Shown: positions 45,202 to 53,158 of the stretch, piece after piece
How the letters are laid out: each line of letters starts with the position of its first letter
Position numbering within the stretch: the stretch's first letter is position 1
Assembly: GCF_947258355.1 (NCBI RefSeq)
Contig: NZ_CAMYIC010000012.1
Coordinates: forward strand, 62,001-126,000
Reading direction: 5' to 3'
Length of the DNA stretch: 64,000 nt
From: an uncultured Allomuricauda sp.
GTDB taxonomy: Bacteria; Bacteroidota; Bacteroidia; Flavobacteriales; Flavobacteriaceae
Notes under the pieces: generated by a model
What the model was told of the DNA's origin: nothing
What the model saw: the letters and a program-made list of their open reading frames with translations, nothing else
The model's database searches: none
Position numbers and translations under genes: made by a program

Positions 45202-46305
45202 TTATTCGATTCCAAGAATTTCTATGTCAAAAACCAATGTGGAACCGCCGGGGATAGGACCGTAGTCATTGTCTCCATATCCCAAATGTGGAGGGATGAA
45301 CAGGCGAACCTTATCCCCGACCTTCATGGTCAACAAACCTTCACGGAAACCTGCTGCCAGTTGTGCGTCAGGGCTATAGCTCATAGGGAAGGGTCTGTAG
45401 CCTCCTTGATCTCTTCTTCCTGGGTTCAATTGGTTGAATTTGGCAGCAATTTCTTCAATATTACTGTCAAATAAATCCCCATTGAACAACCAACCTGCAT
45501 AGTTCACCAATACTTTTTGGCCCACTTTTGGTTGCTCCCCATCACCTTCTTTCAATTTTAGAATACGCAGACCACTGTTCGTTTCTTCTGCTTCGTTGAT
45601 TTGCTCGGTAAATTGGGCTGCCAAATCCTCCTTCATTTTTTTGAAGGCTTCTTCGGCTGCTTTGGCTTCTTCAAAATAGTCGCTCATAATCTGAACGGCA
45701 TCAAACTGTCTGGCTTCTTTACCATTGCGTACAATTTCCACATGGTCCATTACAACATCGGTAATGGGTCTGTCTCCTGCACCCGTTTTTACATTGGCAA
45801 TGGAATCAACCACATCCATACCTGCTACAACTTCACCAAAAACGGTGTGTTTGTCATTTAACCAAGGTGTAGCTTTGTGAGTGATGAAAAATTGACTGCT
45901 ATTGGTTTTTGGACCCCTATTGGCCATGGAAAGGATTCCTTTTTTGGAATGCCTTAGGGAATCGTTGAACTCATCTTTAAACGTGTAGCCAATATTGCCG
46001 CTTCCACTACCGGTTGGATCACCACCTTGAATCATAAAATCTTTGATCACCCTGTGGAATACAATGCCATCATAGAATTTTTTGTCTTTGTATTCATCAT
46101 TTACAAATGGGTTCTTCCCTTCGGCCAAGGAAACAAAGTTCGCCACGGTGACCGGAGTTTTTTGGTATTCCAATTGAATGATGATATCCCCTTTGGTGGT
46201 CTGGATATCGGCAAAAATACCATCTCCCAAATCGGCATACTTGCTCGATTTACATCCTATGATCACTAGGAGAAATAAGGGTATGATGTAAAATAATTTC
46301 TTCAT
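45202..46305 (-). CDS. Dual-family peptidyl-prolyl isomerase (cyclophilin-FKBP fusion) lipoprotein
   Basis: The 367-residue lipoprotein (lipobox VIIGC, Cys 18) has an N-terminal cyclophilin domain (about 30-195; FHRVIKDFMIQGG and SSQFFIT) and a C-terminal FKBP domain (about 262-367; VGDKVRLFIPPHLGYGD). A coiled linker joins them. Such cyclophilin-FKBP fusions are known from Flavobacterium (dual-family immunophilins). It probably folds envelope proteins. It follows gldI by 11 nt in an operon. Confidence 0.92.
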   Translation of the reverse strand: MKKLFYIIPLFLLVIIGCKSSKYADLGDGIFADIQTTKGDIIIQLEYQKTPVTVANFVSLAEGKNPFVNDEYKDKKFYDGIVFHRVIKDFMIQGGDPTGSGSGNIGYTFKDEFNDSLRHSKKGILSMANRGPKTNSSQFFITHKATPWLNDKHTVFGEVVAGMDVVDSIANVKTGAGDRPITDVVMDHVEIVRNGKEARQFDAVQIMSDYFEEAKAAEEAFKKMKEDLAAQFTEQINEAEETNSGLRILKLKEGDGEQPKVGQKVLVNYAGWLFNGDLFDSNIEEIAAKFNQLNPGRRDQGGYRPFPMSYSPDAQLAAGFREGLLTMKVGDKVRLFIPPHLGYGDNDYGPIPGGSTLVFDIEILGIE

Positions 46306-46316
46306 TGCTTATAAAT

Positions 46317-46865
46317 TTAGTTTAAACTGTCGTTGTCTATAATGATTGTATGTAATTCTACGGATGATTTAAGCGGCGTCTTGGGCCCGATGGCCTTATT
46401 ATCGCCTTGATAGCCATAGGCTAAGGGTGAAGGGAACAAAAATGTCACCTTCTCATTTATTTTCAAAAGCTTTACCGCATTTTGAAGCCCGGGGAATAAC
46501 TGCTGTTTGTCTATTACATGGGATGTAGGTCCAATTTCTTCTGCGGTGTAGATGGTATCATTTTTTAAGTTCATTAAATTATAGGAGAACAAAATTTGAT
46601 CACCGGTTTTTGGTTGATAAGTAGCCGTATCGTTCTTGGTCTCGTAGTAGTACCAAAATCCATCTGGACTTGAAAGATATTCATGAATGGTGTCCTTGGA
46701 AATAATTTCTTGAATGGCGGCTTCCTCTGCTGCCAACAATTTCTTGGTGCGCTCAATGGATTCCTTGTAAAAACTGCCCGATTTTACCTCCACAGGTCTT
46801 CTTGGTTCTGGACCCCCGCAGCCCACAACGAATGCAACCAATAAAACAGCTAGAAAAAATCTCAT
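46317..46865 (-). CDS. gldI: Gliding-motility peptidyl-prolyl isomerase lipoprotein GldI
   Basis: The 182-residue lipoprotein (lipobox VVGC, Cys 16) has an N-terminal helical region (28-75) and a C-terminal FKBP-type domain (about 82-180; ELHTIIIDND at the end). GldI is required for gliding in Flavobacterium, presumably folding motility or type IX secretion components. The arrangement nrnA-gldI-PPIase supports the assignment. Its ATG overlaps nrnA by 4 nt. FKBP active-site residues are only partly conserved. Confidence 0.85.
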   Translation of the reverse strand: MRFFLAVLLVAFVVGCGGPEPRRPVEVKSGSFYKESIERTKKLLAAEEAAIQEIISKDTIHEYLSSPDGFWYYYETKNDTATYQPKTGDQILFSYNLMNLKNDTIYTAEEIGPTSHVIDKQQLFPGLQNAVKLLKINEKVTFLFPSPLAYGYQGDNKAIGPKTPLKSSVELHTIIIDNDSLN

Positions 46866-47878
46866 GAGTTCAATTTGTTTTTATAGGTTTTTAAAATATC
46901 ATTGAATTTGGATATGGTCTCCTCCATGCTCGTTTCGCTTCTTCCGCCAGCCGCATTGGTATGTCCCCCACCGTTAAAATGCGCTCTGGCAAATTCGTTA
47001 ACGGAAAAATCCCCAACCGAGCGGAACGATATTTTTATGATGCCTTCTTCACGGTTTTCTATAAAAATGAGCGCAAAAACAATGCCTTCCAAAGTTAGCC
47101 CATAATTTACGAAGCCTTCCGTGTCACCCTTGTTAAAATTATATTGGTCCAGTTCATCTTGGCTGAGGGTAATGTAGGCCGTTCTGTATTCGGGCAGGAT
47201 AACCATATTGCTCAAGGCAACGCCCAACAAATGTAAGCGGGATGGCGAATTGGTGTCAAAAACTTTTTGGTGGATTTCCATATTGTCGGCACCCTTATCA
47301 ATAAGTTCGGCCACCACACGATGCGTTTTGCTTGATGTGGAACGGTATTTAAAAGAACCGGTATCCGTCATAATACCCGTGTATAAATTCGTTGCCATAT
47401 CGGCATCAATATGTTCGGTTTCACCCAAAAAGTCGATGAAATTGTAGACCATCTCGCAGGTGGAGCTCATCGAAACATCCGAATAAGTCACCTTGGCGTA
47501 ATCACTGGGCTGTTGATGGTGGTCTATCATAATAAAACTGGCCTCTGCCTCTTGCAAAGCAGCTTCCATTTGTCCAACACGGGAAAGGTCGTTAAAATCC
47601 AAGGTGAAAATTACGGAAGCTTCGTTAATCGCTTCTTTTGCCTTTGGGTTTTCCCTTTCAAAATTGATAACAGTATCGTTCCATGGCATCCATTTCAGGA
47701 ATTTGGGATAATCGTTGGGTGCAACAACCTGTACCGTATGTCCCTTCGCCTTCAAAAATCCATAAAGCGCCAAACAGGAACCCATAGCATCGCCATCGGG
47801 ATTTCTGTGGGGTATGATAGCTATCTTCTGAGGTTGGGAAAGAATCGACTTTACTGTCGTGATATCCGCTGAATTCAT
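46862..47878 (-). CDS. nrnA: DHH-family phosphoesterase (NrnA-like oligoribonuclease / pAp phosphatase)
   Basis: The 338-residue protein has a DHH domain (1-170; HRNPDGDAMGS and DHHQQPSDYA metal ligands) and a DHHA1 domain (FNGGGHTNAAGG near 305-316). NrnA degrades short RNA oligonucleotides and dephosphorylates pAp. It is first in the operon with gldI. A TATATTTG box only 5 nt upstream of the ATG predicts a leaderless mRNA. Confidence 0.92.
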   Translation of the reverse strand: MNSADITTVKSILSQPQKIAIIPHRNPDGDAMGSCLALYGFLKAKGHTVQVVAPNDYPKFLKWMPWNDTVINFERENPKAKEAINEASVIFTLDFNDLSRVGQMEAALQEAEASFIMIDHHQQPSDYAKVTYSDVSMSSTCEMVYNFIDFLGETEHIDADMATNLYTGIMTDTGSFKYRSTSSKTHRVVAELIDKGADNMEIHQKVFDTNSPSRLHLLGVALSNMVILPEYRTAYITLSQDELDQYNFNKGDTEGFVNYGLTLEGIVFALIFIENREEGIIKISFRSVGDFSVNEFARAHFNGGGHTNAAGGRSETSMEETISKFNDILKTYKNKLNS

Positions 47879-47883
47879 GCGGC

Positions 47884-47891
47884 CAAATATA
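47884..47891 (-). promoter_or_regulatory. -7 promoter box of nrnA-gldI operon (leaderless)
   Basis: TATATTTG on the minus strand is an exact TAnnTTTG match ending 5 nt before the nrnA ATG. No -33 element was seen. Transcription would begin at or within one base of the start codon. Confidence 0.42.
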
Positions 47892-47926
47892 CAATAATAT
47901 AATATAGAGGTAACTTGGTTTCTCCG

Positions 47927-47934
47927 TATTTTTG
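47927..47934 (+). promoter_or_regulatory. -7 promoter box of the phoD-like gene
   Basis: TATTTTTG is an exact TAnnTTTG match, 15 nt before the ATG at 47950. It is divergent from the nrnA box, 36 nt away. No TTG/TTTG at the right distance was seen. Confidence 0.4.
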
Positions 47935-47949
47935 ATGCAATAAAAACGT

Positions 47950-48987
47950 ATGATGAAACACTTTTATATTTTCTTGGTCGCTCTGATTCTGTTTTCTGCC
48001 TGCAAAAAGAAGGAAGAAAAACCAGAGCAATCTCCTGAAAAATCCACCCCCGATTTTACAGTGGCCTTTGGATCCTGCAATATGTCGCAAGAGCCCAACC
48101 CTTTTTGGGAAGATATTTTGGCCGAAGATCCTGATGTCTGGATTTGGGGTGGGGACATAGTTTACGCAGACACCGATGATGTGGAAAGATTAAGGTCGAT
48201 CTATGCGATGCAGGATACCGTTGCAGGTTATGCCAAATTAAGAAGCGAAGTGCCCGTTATAGGTACTTGGGACGATCACGATTTTGGTCTTAACGATGGT
48301 GGTTCCGATTTCGCTATTAAGGAGGAAAGCCAACAAGTGTTTTTGGATTTTATGGGTGTGCCCAAGGATAGTGAAAGAAGAAGTCGAGAAGGCGTTTATG
48401 CCTCCCATGAGTATGAAGTATCGGGAGGAAAAGTAAAGGTAATCGTATTGGATACCCGTTACTTTAGAAGTGAGCTCATCAAAGATGAGGATTCCAACAA
48501 GCGATATAAGCCAACAATGGATTCCACAGCGACAGTGCTTGGTGAAACACAATGGCAATGGCTGGAAAACGAACTTAACGGCTCTGATGCTGATTTCAAC
48601 CTTATCATGTCCAGTATTCAGGTGCTTTCGGGCGAACATGGGTTTGAAACTTGGGGCAATTTTCCTCTAGAGGTTAAGAAGCTGGAAAATATCATAGTGA
48701 AATCAGGAGCACAAGGCGTGATTATATTGTCCGGTGACCGCCATATTTCCGAATTTTCCAGGACCGATGTTGTCGGACTTCCGTATCCATTGGTGGATTT
48801 TACAAGCAGTGGACTCACCCATTCTTACTCAAGCTTTAGTGGTGAACCCAATCAGTATCGCACGGGTGAGGTGGTCTCCGATAAAAGTTATGGTGTAATC
48901 ACCTTTGATTTTGAGAAAAAGGAAGCCGATATGAGGATGAAAGGAGATAATGGGGTTTTGCTCCAAGAGTTAAAACAAAGCTATTGA
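47950..48987 (+). CDS. PhoD-like alkaline phosphatase lipoprotein
   Basis: The 345-residue lipoprotein (lipobox LFSAC) has the calcineurin-like PhoD motifs: GGDIVYADTDD, WDDHDFGLNDGG and SGDRHISEFSR. PhoD enzymes are phosphodiesterases/phosphomonoesterases that use Fe/Ca and release phosphate from organic esters. The lipid anchor places it in the envelope. It is monocistronic ahead of ndk. Confidence 0.88.
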   Translation: MMKHFYIFLVALILFSACKKKEEKPEQSPEKSTPDFTVAFGSCNMSQEPNPFWEDILAEDPDVWIWGGDIVYADTDDVERLRSIYAMQDTVAGYAKLRSEVPVIGTWDDHDFGLNDGGSDFAIKEESQQVFLDFMGVPKDSERRSREGVYASHEYEVSGGKVKVIVLDTRYFRSELIKDEDSNKRYKPTMDSTATVLGETQWQWLENELNGSDADFNLIMSSIQVLSGEHGFETWGNFPLEVKKLENIIVKSGAQGVIILSGDRHISEFSRTDVVGLPYPLVDFTSSGLTHSYSSFSGEPNQYRTGEVVSDKSYGVITFDFEKKEADMRMKGDNGVLLQELKQSY

Positions 48988-48990
48988 GCC

Positions 48991-49020
48991 TTGTACCTTG
49001 GTTGAAAAAGCTTAAGTTTG
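48991..49020 (+). promoter_or_regulatory. Promoter of ndk
   Basis: TTG (48991-48993), a 19-nt spacer and TAAGTTTG (49013-49020), a full match to TTG-N(17-23)-TAnnTTTG. It starts 4 nt after the upstream stop codon. The box ends 16 nt before the ndk ATG. Confidence 0.6.
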
Positions 49021-49036
49021 CGCAAAATTTAAAAAA

Positions 49037-49456
49037 ATGACTGGAAATAGAACTTTTACCATGATTAAGCCTGATGCTGTTGAAAACGGGTACATCGGGG
49101 CGATTTTGGATAAAATTACGGCTGCTGGATTTAAGATTGTGGCCATGAAGTACACACAATTGAGCAAGAGGGATGCCGAAATATTCTATGCCATCCACAA
49201 AGAGCGTCCATTTTTTGGTGAATTGGTGGAGTTTATGACAAGAGGTCCAATCGTTGCCGCCATCTTGGAAAAGGACAATGCTGTGGATGATTTCCGCGCA
49301 TTGATCGGTGCTACCAACCCAGAAGAAGCTGCCGAAGGAACTATCAGAAAATTGTATGCTGCCAGTATTGGTGAGAATGCCGTTCACGGTTCCGATAGCG
49401 ATGAAAATGCTGCCATCGAAGGTGCTTTTCACTTTTCAGGTAGGGAAATCTACTAA
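49037..49456 (+). CDS. ndk: Nucleoside diphosphate kinase
   Basis: The 139-residue enzyme balances NTP pools through a phospho-histidine. The active-site His is H117 in [11 protein letters not shown], and K11 (TMIKPDAV) is conserved. Length matches the family. It has its own promoter and is followed by a strong terminator. Confidence 0.97.
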   Translation: MTGNRTFTMIKPDAVENGYIGAILDKITAAGFKIVAMKYTQLSKRDAEIFYAIHKERPFFGELVEFMTRGPIVAAILEKDNAVDDFRALIGATNPEEAAEGTIRKLYAASIGENAVHGSDSDENAAIEGAFHFSGREIY

Positions 49457-49480
49457 TAGAGATAAAAGATATTTTTAATT

Positions 49481-49509
49481 AAAGCTACCCTTTTTGGGTG
49501 GCTTTTTTT
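49481..49509 (+). terminator. Intrinsic terminator after ndk
   Basis: AAAGCTACCC (49481-49490), loop TTTTT, GGGTGGCTTT (49496-49505), with a run of T to 49509. The 10-bp stem has one G-T pair. It ends ndk and faces the convergent DUF721 gene. Confidence 0.88.
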
Positions 49510-49519
49510 ATTTTGGTTT

Positions 49520-49816
49520 TTATCTCAAGACCAATTTTTTAACCAATTCCTTGCCCAATTCTTCATTGATCATTTTAATGATCTTGGTTTTGCCCAAACT
49601 CAATTCCTCTCGCAATACCGAAGAGGAGAGCGAAACGTATAGCGTCTCGTTTTTGAGCTCAACGGCCGATGTGTAGTTGTTCACTCCATTGCCCATCAAT
49701 TTGACCCAAGCCTCTCGGGCATCAACTTTGTCTATGCCTTTTTGAAGCTTGTTTTCCTGGATGAATTCGTTCAAAGCTTCGCTCAACGGAATGTGGGAAC
49801 TGTGTCGCTTGGCCAT
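49520..49816 (-). CDS. DUF721 (DciA-like) protein
   Basis: The 98-residue protein matches the DUF721 domain: an N-terminal helix with AREAWVKLMGNGVNNYTSAV, then LYVSLSSSVLREELSLGK. DUF721/DciA proteins load the replicative helicase DnaB in many bacteria. The nearby recF (two genes upstream in the same unit) fits a replication context. Its ATG overlaps the preceding stop by one base. Confidence 0.82.
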   Translation of the reverse strand: MAKRHSSHIPLSEALNEFIQENKLQKGIDKVDAREAWVKLMGNGVNNYTSAVELKNETLYVSLSSSVLREELSLGKTKIIKMINEELGKELVKKLVLR

Positions 49817-50238
49817 TACTTTGGGATTTTTATGGGTTCAAAGCGTTTATATCTGTAAGTTACACCTTCTTCATTGATTACTGAAAAAGTTAGCGAGTCC
49901 ATTTGTATCAGCTTTTCTTCCCAATTGCTCAATGCAGTTGCATATTGTAAAATTATGGTTTCATTTACTTTGGATACGGTAAAACCTTCAACATCTTTCG
50001 AAGTATCGTAAGTGCCATCGAACTGGGGTTTCATTTTTTTTCGGTACCCTTTCCCTTCTTTCAATTGAATGAAATCAATACTTGGGTTCATGCCGTATTG
50101 CTTTATGGAACCATCGGGAAACTCAACTTCGGATATTTCCCAATAACCGTTCAAATAATGCAAGTCTTTTTCCTTTACCGGTGAATCGCTACAGCTCCAA
50201 AATAGTAAAATCAATAAAAGGGAAAGGATACGTGTCAT
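49816..50238 (-). CDS. Lipocalin-like lipoprotein
   Basis: The start is the ATG at 50238 (MTRILSLLLILLFWSCSDSP, lipobox FWSC), preferred over longer frames that run into recF. The 140-residue protein has YLNGYWEISEVEFPDG followed by short beta strands, a lipocalin-like pattern seen in Bacteroidota lipoproteins. Function is unknown. It is tightly packed between recF (4 nt) and DUF721 (1-nt overlap). Confidence 0.7.
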   Translation of the reverse strand: MTRILSLLLILLFWSCSDSPVKEKDLHYLNGYWEISEVEFPDGSIKQYGMNPSIDFIQLKEGKGYRKKMKPQFDGTYDTSKDVEGFTVSKVNETIILQYATALSNWEEKLIQMDSLTFSVINEEGVTYRYKRFEPIKIPK

Positions 50239-50242
50239 ACTG

Positions 50243-51322
50243 TTACAAGGTAAATATTTTATAACTCTGGTGAATGTTCTTGACCACATCTTCCGTTCTG
50301 TCCGCATGCGTATCGCTAATGAATATTTGACCAAAATTGTCGTCTTTCACCAAACCTACAATGTGCGAAACCCTATTTTCGTCCAGTTTATCAAAAATAT
50401 CATCCAACAATAAAATGGGAGTGGTATCGGCCAATTCCTTTATAAAATGAAATTGCGCCAGTTTCAATGCGATCAAAAATGATTTTTGCTGACCTTGGCT
50501 TCCGAATTTTTTGATTGGGTGGCCCGCAATGGTGAAGCTTAGGTCATCTTTGTGCACACCGACCGAGGTGTACTGCAGCGCACGGTCTTTTTCGATATTC
50601 TTTTCCAAGAGATTCAAAAGGTTGTCACTGCTCAGTTGACTTTCGTAGGAAAGGTCGATTTCCTCGTCTTTTTCGGAGATGTTGTGATACTGTTCTTTGA
50701 AAATGGGCAGAAAAGAATCAATGAATTCCACCCTTTTTTGATGGATAGCCGTTCCCAAGGTATTCATCTGCTCGTTGTAAATACTTAGGGTGTCGGGGTC
50801 AAAAGTTCGGTTGGCCGCAAAATATTTCAAAAGGGAATTTCGCTGGGAGACCACTTTGTTGTACTTAATGAGGTTTTGCAGGTACACTTTGTCCGATTGC
50901 GAGATTACTCCATCCATAAATTTCCTTCTGGTCTCGCTCCCTTCTAAAATGAGGTCGCGATCGGATGGAGAAATAATCACCAAAGGCAAAAAACCGATAT
51001 GTTCGGAAAACTTTTCATAGGGTTTTCCGTTCCGTTTGATTACTTTTTTGGTGCCTTTTTTAAAAGAACAAAGAATTTTTTCGGTTCTATTGTTTTTTTC
51101 AAATTCACCCTCAACTACAAAAAAATCAGTACCATGTTTTATGTTCTGTGTTGAGACCGGGTTAAAATAACTTTTGCCAAAGCACAAATGGTAAATGGAG
51201 TCCAAAACATTGGTCTTTCCCACTCCGTTATCGCCCACCAAACAGTTGATTACAGGGTCGAATTCCAGCGTCTTGGAATCAAAATTTTTATAATTGACTA
51301 AAGATAAATGTCTTAAAAACAT
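50243..51322 (-). CDS. recF: DNA replication and repair protein RecF
   Basis: The 359-residue SMC-like ATPase loads RecA at gaps with RecO and RecR. Walker A is GDNGVGKTN (30-38), the signature is GSQGQQKSF, and Walker B is [14 protein letters not shown]. Length matches the family. It heads the recF-lipocalin-like-DUF721 unit and is divergent from the TPR gene. Confidence 0.95.
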   Translation of the reverse strand: MFLRHLSLVNYKNFDSKTLEFDPVINCLVGDNGVGKTNVLDSIYHLCFGKSYFNPVSTQNIKHGTDFFVVEGEFEKNNRTEKILCSFKKGTKKVIKRNGKPYEKFSEHIGFLPLVIISPSDRDLILEGSETRRKFMDGVISQSDKVYLQNLIKYNKVVSQRNSLLKYFAANRTFDPDTLSIYNEQMNTLGTAIHQKRVEFIDSFLPIFKEQYHNISEKDEEIDLSYESQLSSDNLLNLLEKNIEKDRALQYTSVGVHKDDLSFTIAGHPIKKFGSQGQQKSFLIALKLAQFHFIKELADTTPILLLDDIFDKLDENRVSHIVGLVKDDNFGQIFISDTHADRTEDVVKNIHQSYKIFTL

Positions 51323-51377
51323 AAAAAATCAGAGAAACGGTTTGGAATTAAAAGGTGGCCCTTCAAAAAAGGGTTTC

Positions 51378-51385
51378 CAAAAATA
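51378..51385 (-). promoter_or_regulatory. -7 promoter box of recF
   Basis: TATTTTTG on the minus strand is an exact TAnnTTTG match, 55 nt before the recF ATG. No -33 element was found. Confidence 0.36.
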
Positions 51386-51400
51386 ACGAATAAATTACCT

Positions 51401-51429
51401 TTTGGTTTTGGATAAAAACTTTATTTTTG
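51401..51429 (+). promoter_or_regulatory. Promoter of the TPR-ribH unit
   Basis: TTTG (51401-51404), a 17-nt spacer and TATTTTTG (51422-51429): a perfect match to the Bacteroidota promoter consensus. The box ends 20 nt before the ATG at 51450. Confidence 0.68.
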
Positions 51430-51449
51430 CGCGACCAATTAAATGACGC

Positions 51450-52211
51450 ATGGCAACATACAAGAAGAGAGGCTTTAAGCCAAAAAATAAGGAGGAGGAA
51501 GCTAAGATTGAGGAACATGACAGCACAACGGCTGAAGTTTTCAATACTTTGGACGAAAGCGCTTCCAAAACCGAAGAGTGGGTTCAGAAGAACCAAAACT
51601 ACATTTTGGGCGTTATTGGAGTTGTAGCAATAGGTGTATTGGCCTATTTGGGATATCACCAATTCATCCAGAACCCAAAAGAAGCTGCTGCTGCGAACGA
51701 ACTATTTTACCCACAGCAATACTTTGACCAAGCCTTGGCAAGTGAAAGCGAGAAAGATTCCTTGTTCACTTTGGCATTGAACGGAGCCCAAGGAAAATAT
51801 GGTTTCTTGGATATTATCGAGGAATACAGTGGTACCAAAGCAGCCAATTTGGCAAAGTATTCAGCTGGTATGACCTATTTGAACTTGAAGCAATACGACC
51901 AAGCTGTTGCGCATCTAGAAGATTTTTCTTCTGATGATGATATCATGGGGGCTATGGCCAAAGGAGGAATTGGAGATGCTTTTTCCCAATTGAATCAGCC
52001 TGAGGATGCTTTGGATTACTATGAAAAAGCTATTGCACACAGTGATAACGAGTTTACTGCACCAAGATTTTTGTATAAGGCAGGTGTAATGTCATTGGAT
52101 TTAGGTGATAAAAACAAAGCCTTGGGATACTTTGAGAGAATTAAAGAAGAGTACCCAGATTCGCAGGAAGCCAATGGTGTTGACGCCTTGATTGGCTTGG
52201 CGCAAAACTAG
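51450..52211 (+). CDS. Membrane-anchored TPR protein (YfgM-like)
   Basis: The 253-residue protein has an acidic N-terminal cytoplasmic segment (1-48), one membrane helix (YILGVIGVVAIGVLAYLGYH, 51-70) and a C-terminal TPR domain (about 85-250). This is the YfgM/TPR_21 architecture, which in gamma-proteobacteria assists SecYEG and periplasmic chaperones. The link here is inferred. ribH starts 3 nt after its stop. Confidence 0.83.
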   Translation: MATYKKRGFKPKNKEEEAKIEEHDSTTAEVFNTLDESASKTEEWVQKNQNYILGVIGVVAIGVLAYLGYHQFIQNPKEAAAANELFYPQQYFDQALASESEKDSLFTLALNGAQGKYGFLDIIEEYSGTKAANLAKYSAGMTYLNLKQYDQAVAHLEDFSSDDDIMGAMAKGGIGDAFSQLNQPEDALDYYEKAIAHSDNEFTAPRFLYKAGVMSLDLGDKNKALGYFERIKEEYPDSQEANGVDALIGLAQN

Positions 52212-52214
52212 AAC

Positions 52215-52697
52215 ATGGCCACAGAGAACAAAAACTTATCTGTTTACGATAAAAATAAAATCCCAAACGCGAAGGATCTTCGGTTTGGGATTGTTGTTTC
52301 TGAATGGAACCATGAAATAACCGAGGCACTCTTTCAAGGAGCAAAAGAAGCTCTTTTGGATTGTGGGGCGCTTTCGAAAAATGTGATTCGTTGGAACGTT
52401 CCCGGAAGTTTTGAGCTGACTTTTGGTTGTAAAAAAATGATTCAAACGGAGAAAGTCGATGCTATTGTGGCTATCGGTAGTGTTATCCGAGGTGAAACCA
52501 GTCATTTTGATTTTGTTTGCAGTGCAACCGCACAAGGTATCAAGGATTTGAACGTAGCTTACGATGTTCCTGTTATATTCTGTGTGTTGACGGATGATAA
52601 CATTGAGCAGTCCAGAGCTAGAAGCGGCGGCAAGCACGGCAACAAAGGGACCGAAGCTGCCATTGTAGCCATCCAAATGGCGGTTTTGGGCAAGTAG
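52215..52697 (+). CDS. ribH: 6,7-dimethyl-8-ribityllumazine synthase
   Basis: The 160-residue enzyme condenses 5-amino-6-ribitylamino-uracil with dihydroxybutanone phosphate in riboflavin synthesis. Visible motifs are NVPGSFELTFG, IAIGSVIRGETSHFDFV and VPVIFCVLTDDN; the catalytic His is in TSHFDFV. Other rib genes are not in the window. Confidence 0.95.
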   Translation: MATENKNLSVYDKNKIPNAKDLRFGIVVSEWNHEITEALFQGAKEALLDCGALSKNVIRWNVPGSFELTFGCKKMIQTEKVDAIVAIGSVIRGETSHFDFVCSATAQGIKDLNVAYDVPVIFCVLTDDNIEQSRARSGGKHGNKGTEAAIVAIQMAVLGK

Positions 52698-52843
52698 GGA
52701 ACAGGTTCAAGCATCAATTTCAAACTCAAGCTTAAAAATCCAATAATCTAGGGATCTAATCGTCTAGCAGTCCAAAATGACCTGGATAATCCGTTGTTAA
52801 CATTTTTTGGGAGGATCGTTCAACCCTTTTTTTCTATTTTAAG

Positions 52844-52851
52844 TACCTTTG
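52844..52851 (+). promoter_or_regulatory. -7 promoter box upstream of the small protein and mutL
   Basis: TACCTTTG is an exact TAnnTTTG match, 22 nt before the ATG at 52874, in the 176-nt gap after ribH. No -33 element was seen. Confidence 0.36.
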
Positions 52852-52873
52852 AGGTTACAGCGATAAGGATATC

Positions 52874-53158
52874 ATGCGAAACCCTTTAAAACTTCGGAAA
52901 AACAAGAGCTTTGATTATACCCCTAGATATTATAAGGGGGAGGGTAATCCTTATAAAATTGAGCACAAACTTGATAAATTTAGAACTACGGCGCACTCCA
53001 CAAAGGGACTCAAAAACAAGTTCACTTCTGCAATGGATGATTTGCAGACGGAAGGGGATAAAAATTTAAAGCTTCGTTTCTGGATTATTTTGGCCGTTTT
53101 GGTGTTACTGTTCCTGTTTATCATCGATTTTGATCTATCAATATTCCTAAATCCATAA
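52874..53158 (+). CDS. Small single-pass membrane protein
   Basis: The 94-residue protein has a basic cytoplasmic N-terminal region (KLRKNKSFDYTPRYYKGEGN), then one membrane helix (about 69-89) and a short C-terminal tail. Homologues in Flavobacteriaceae are sometimes named riboflavin synthase subunit beta because of the nearby ribH, but the sequence has no such domain. Its stop overlaps the mutL ATG by one base, so it is probably translated with mutL. Function is unknown. Confidence 0.72.
   Translation: MRNPLKLRKNKSFDYTPRYYKGEGNPYKIEHKLDKFRTTAHSTKGLKNKFTSAMDDLQTEGDKNLKLRFWIILAVLVLLFLFIIDFDLSIFLNP

Noticed and set aside
48899-49432. 177-codon minus-strand frame opposite ndk
   Set aside because: Antisense shadow of ndk; no signal, motif or promoter.
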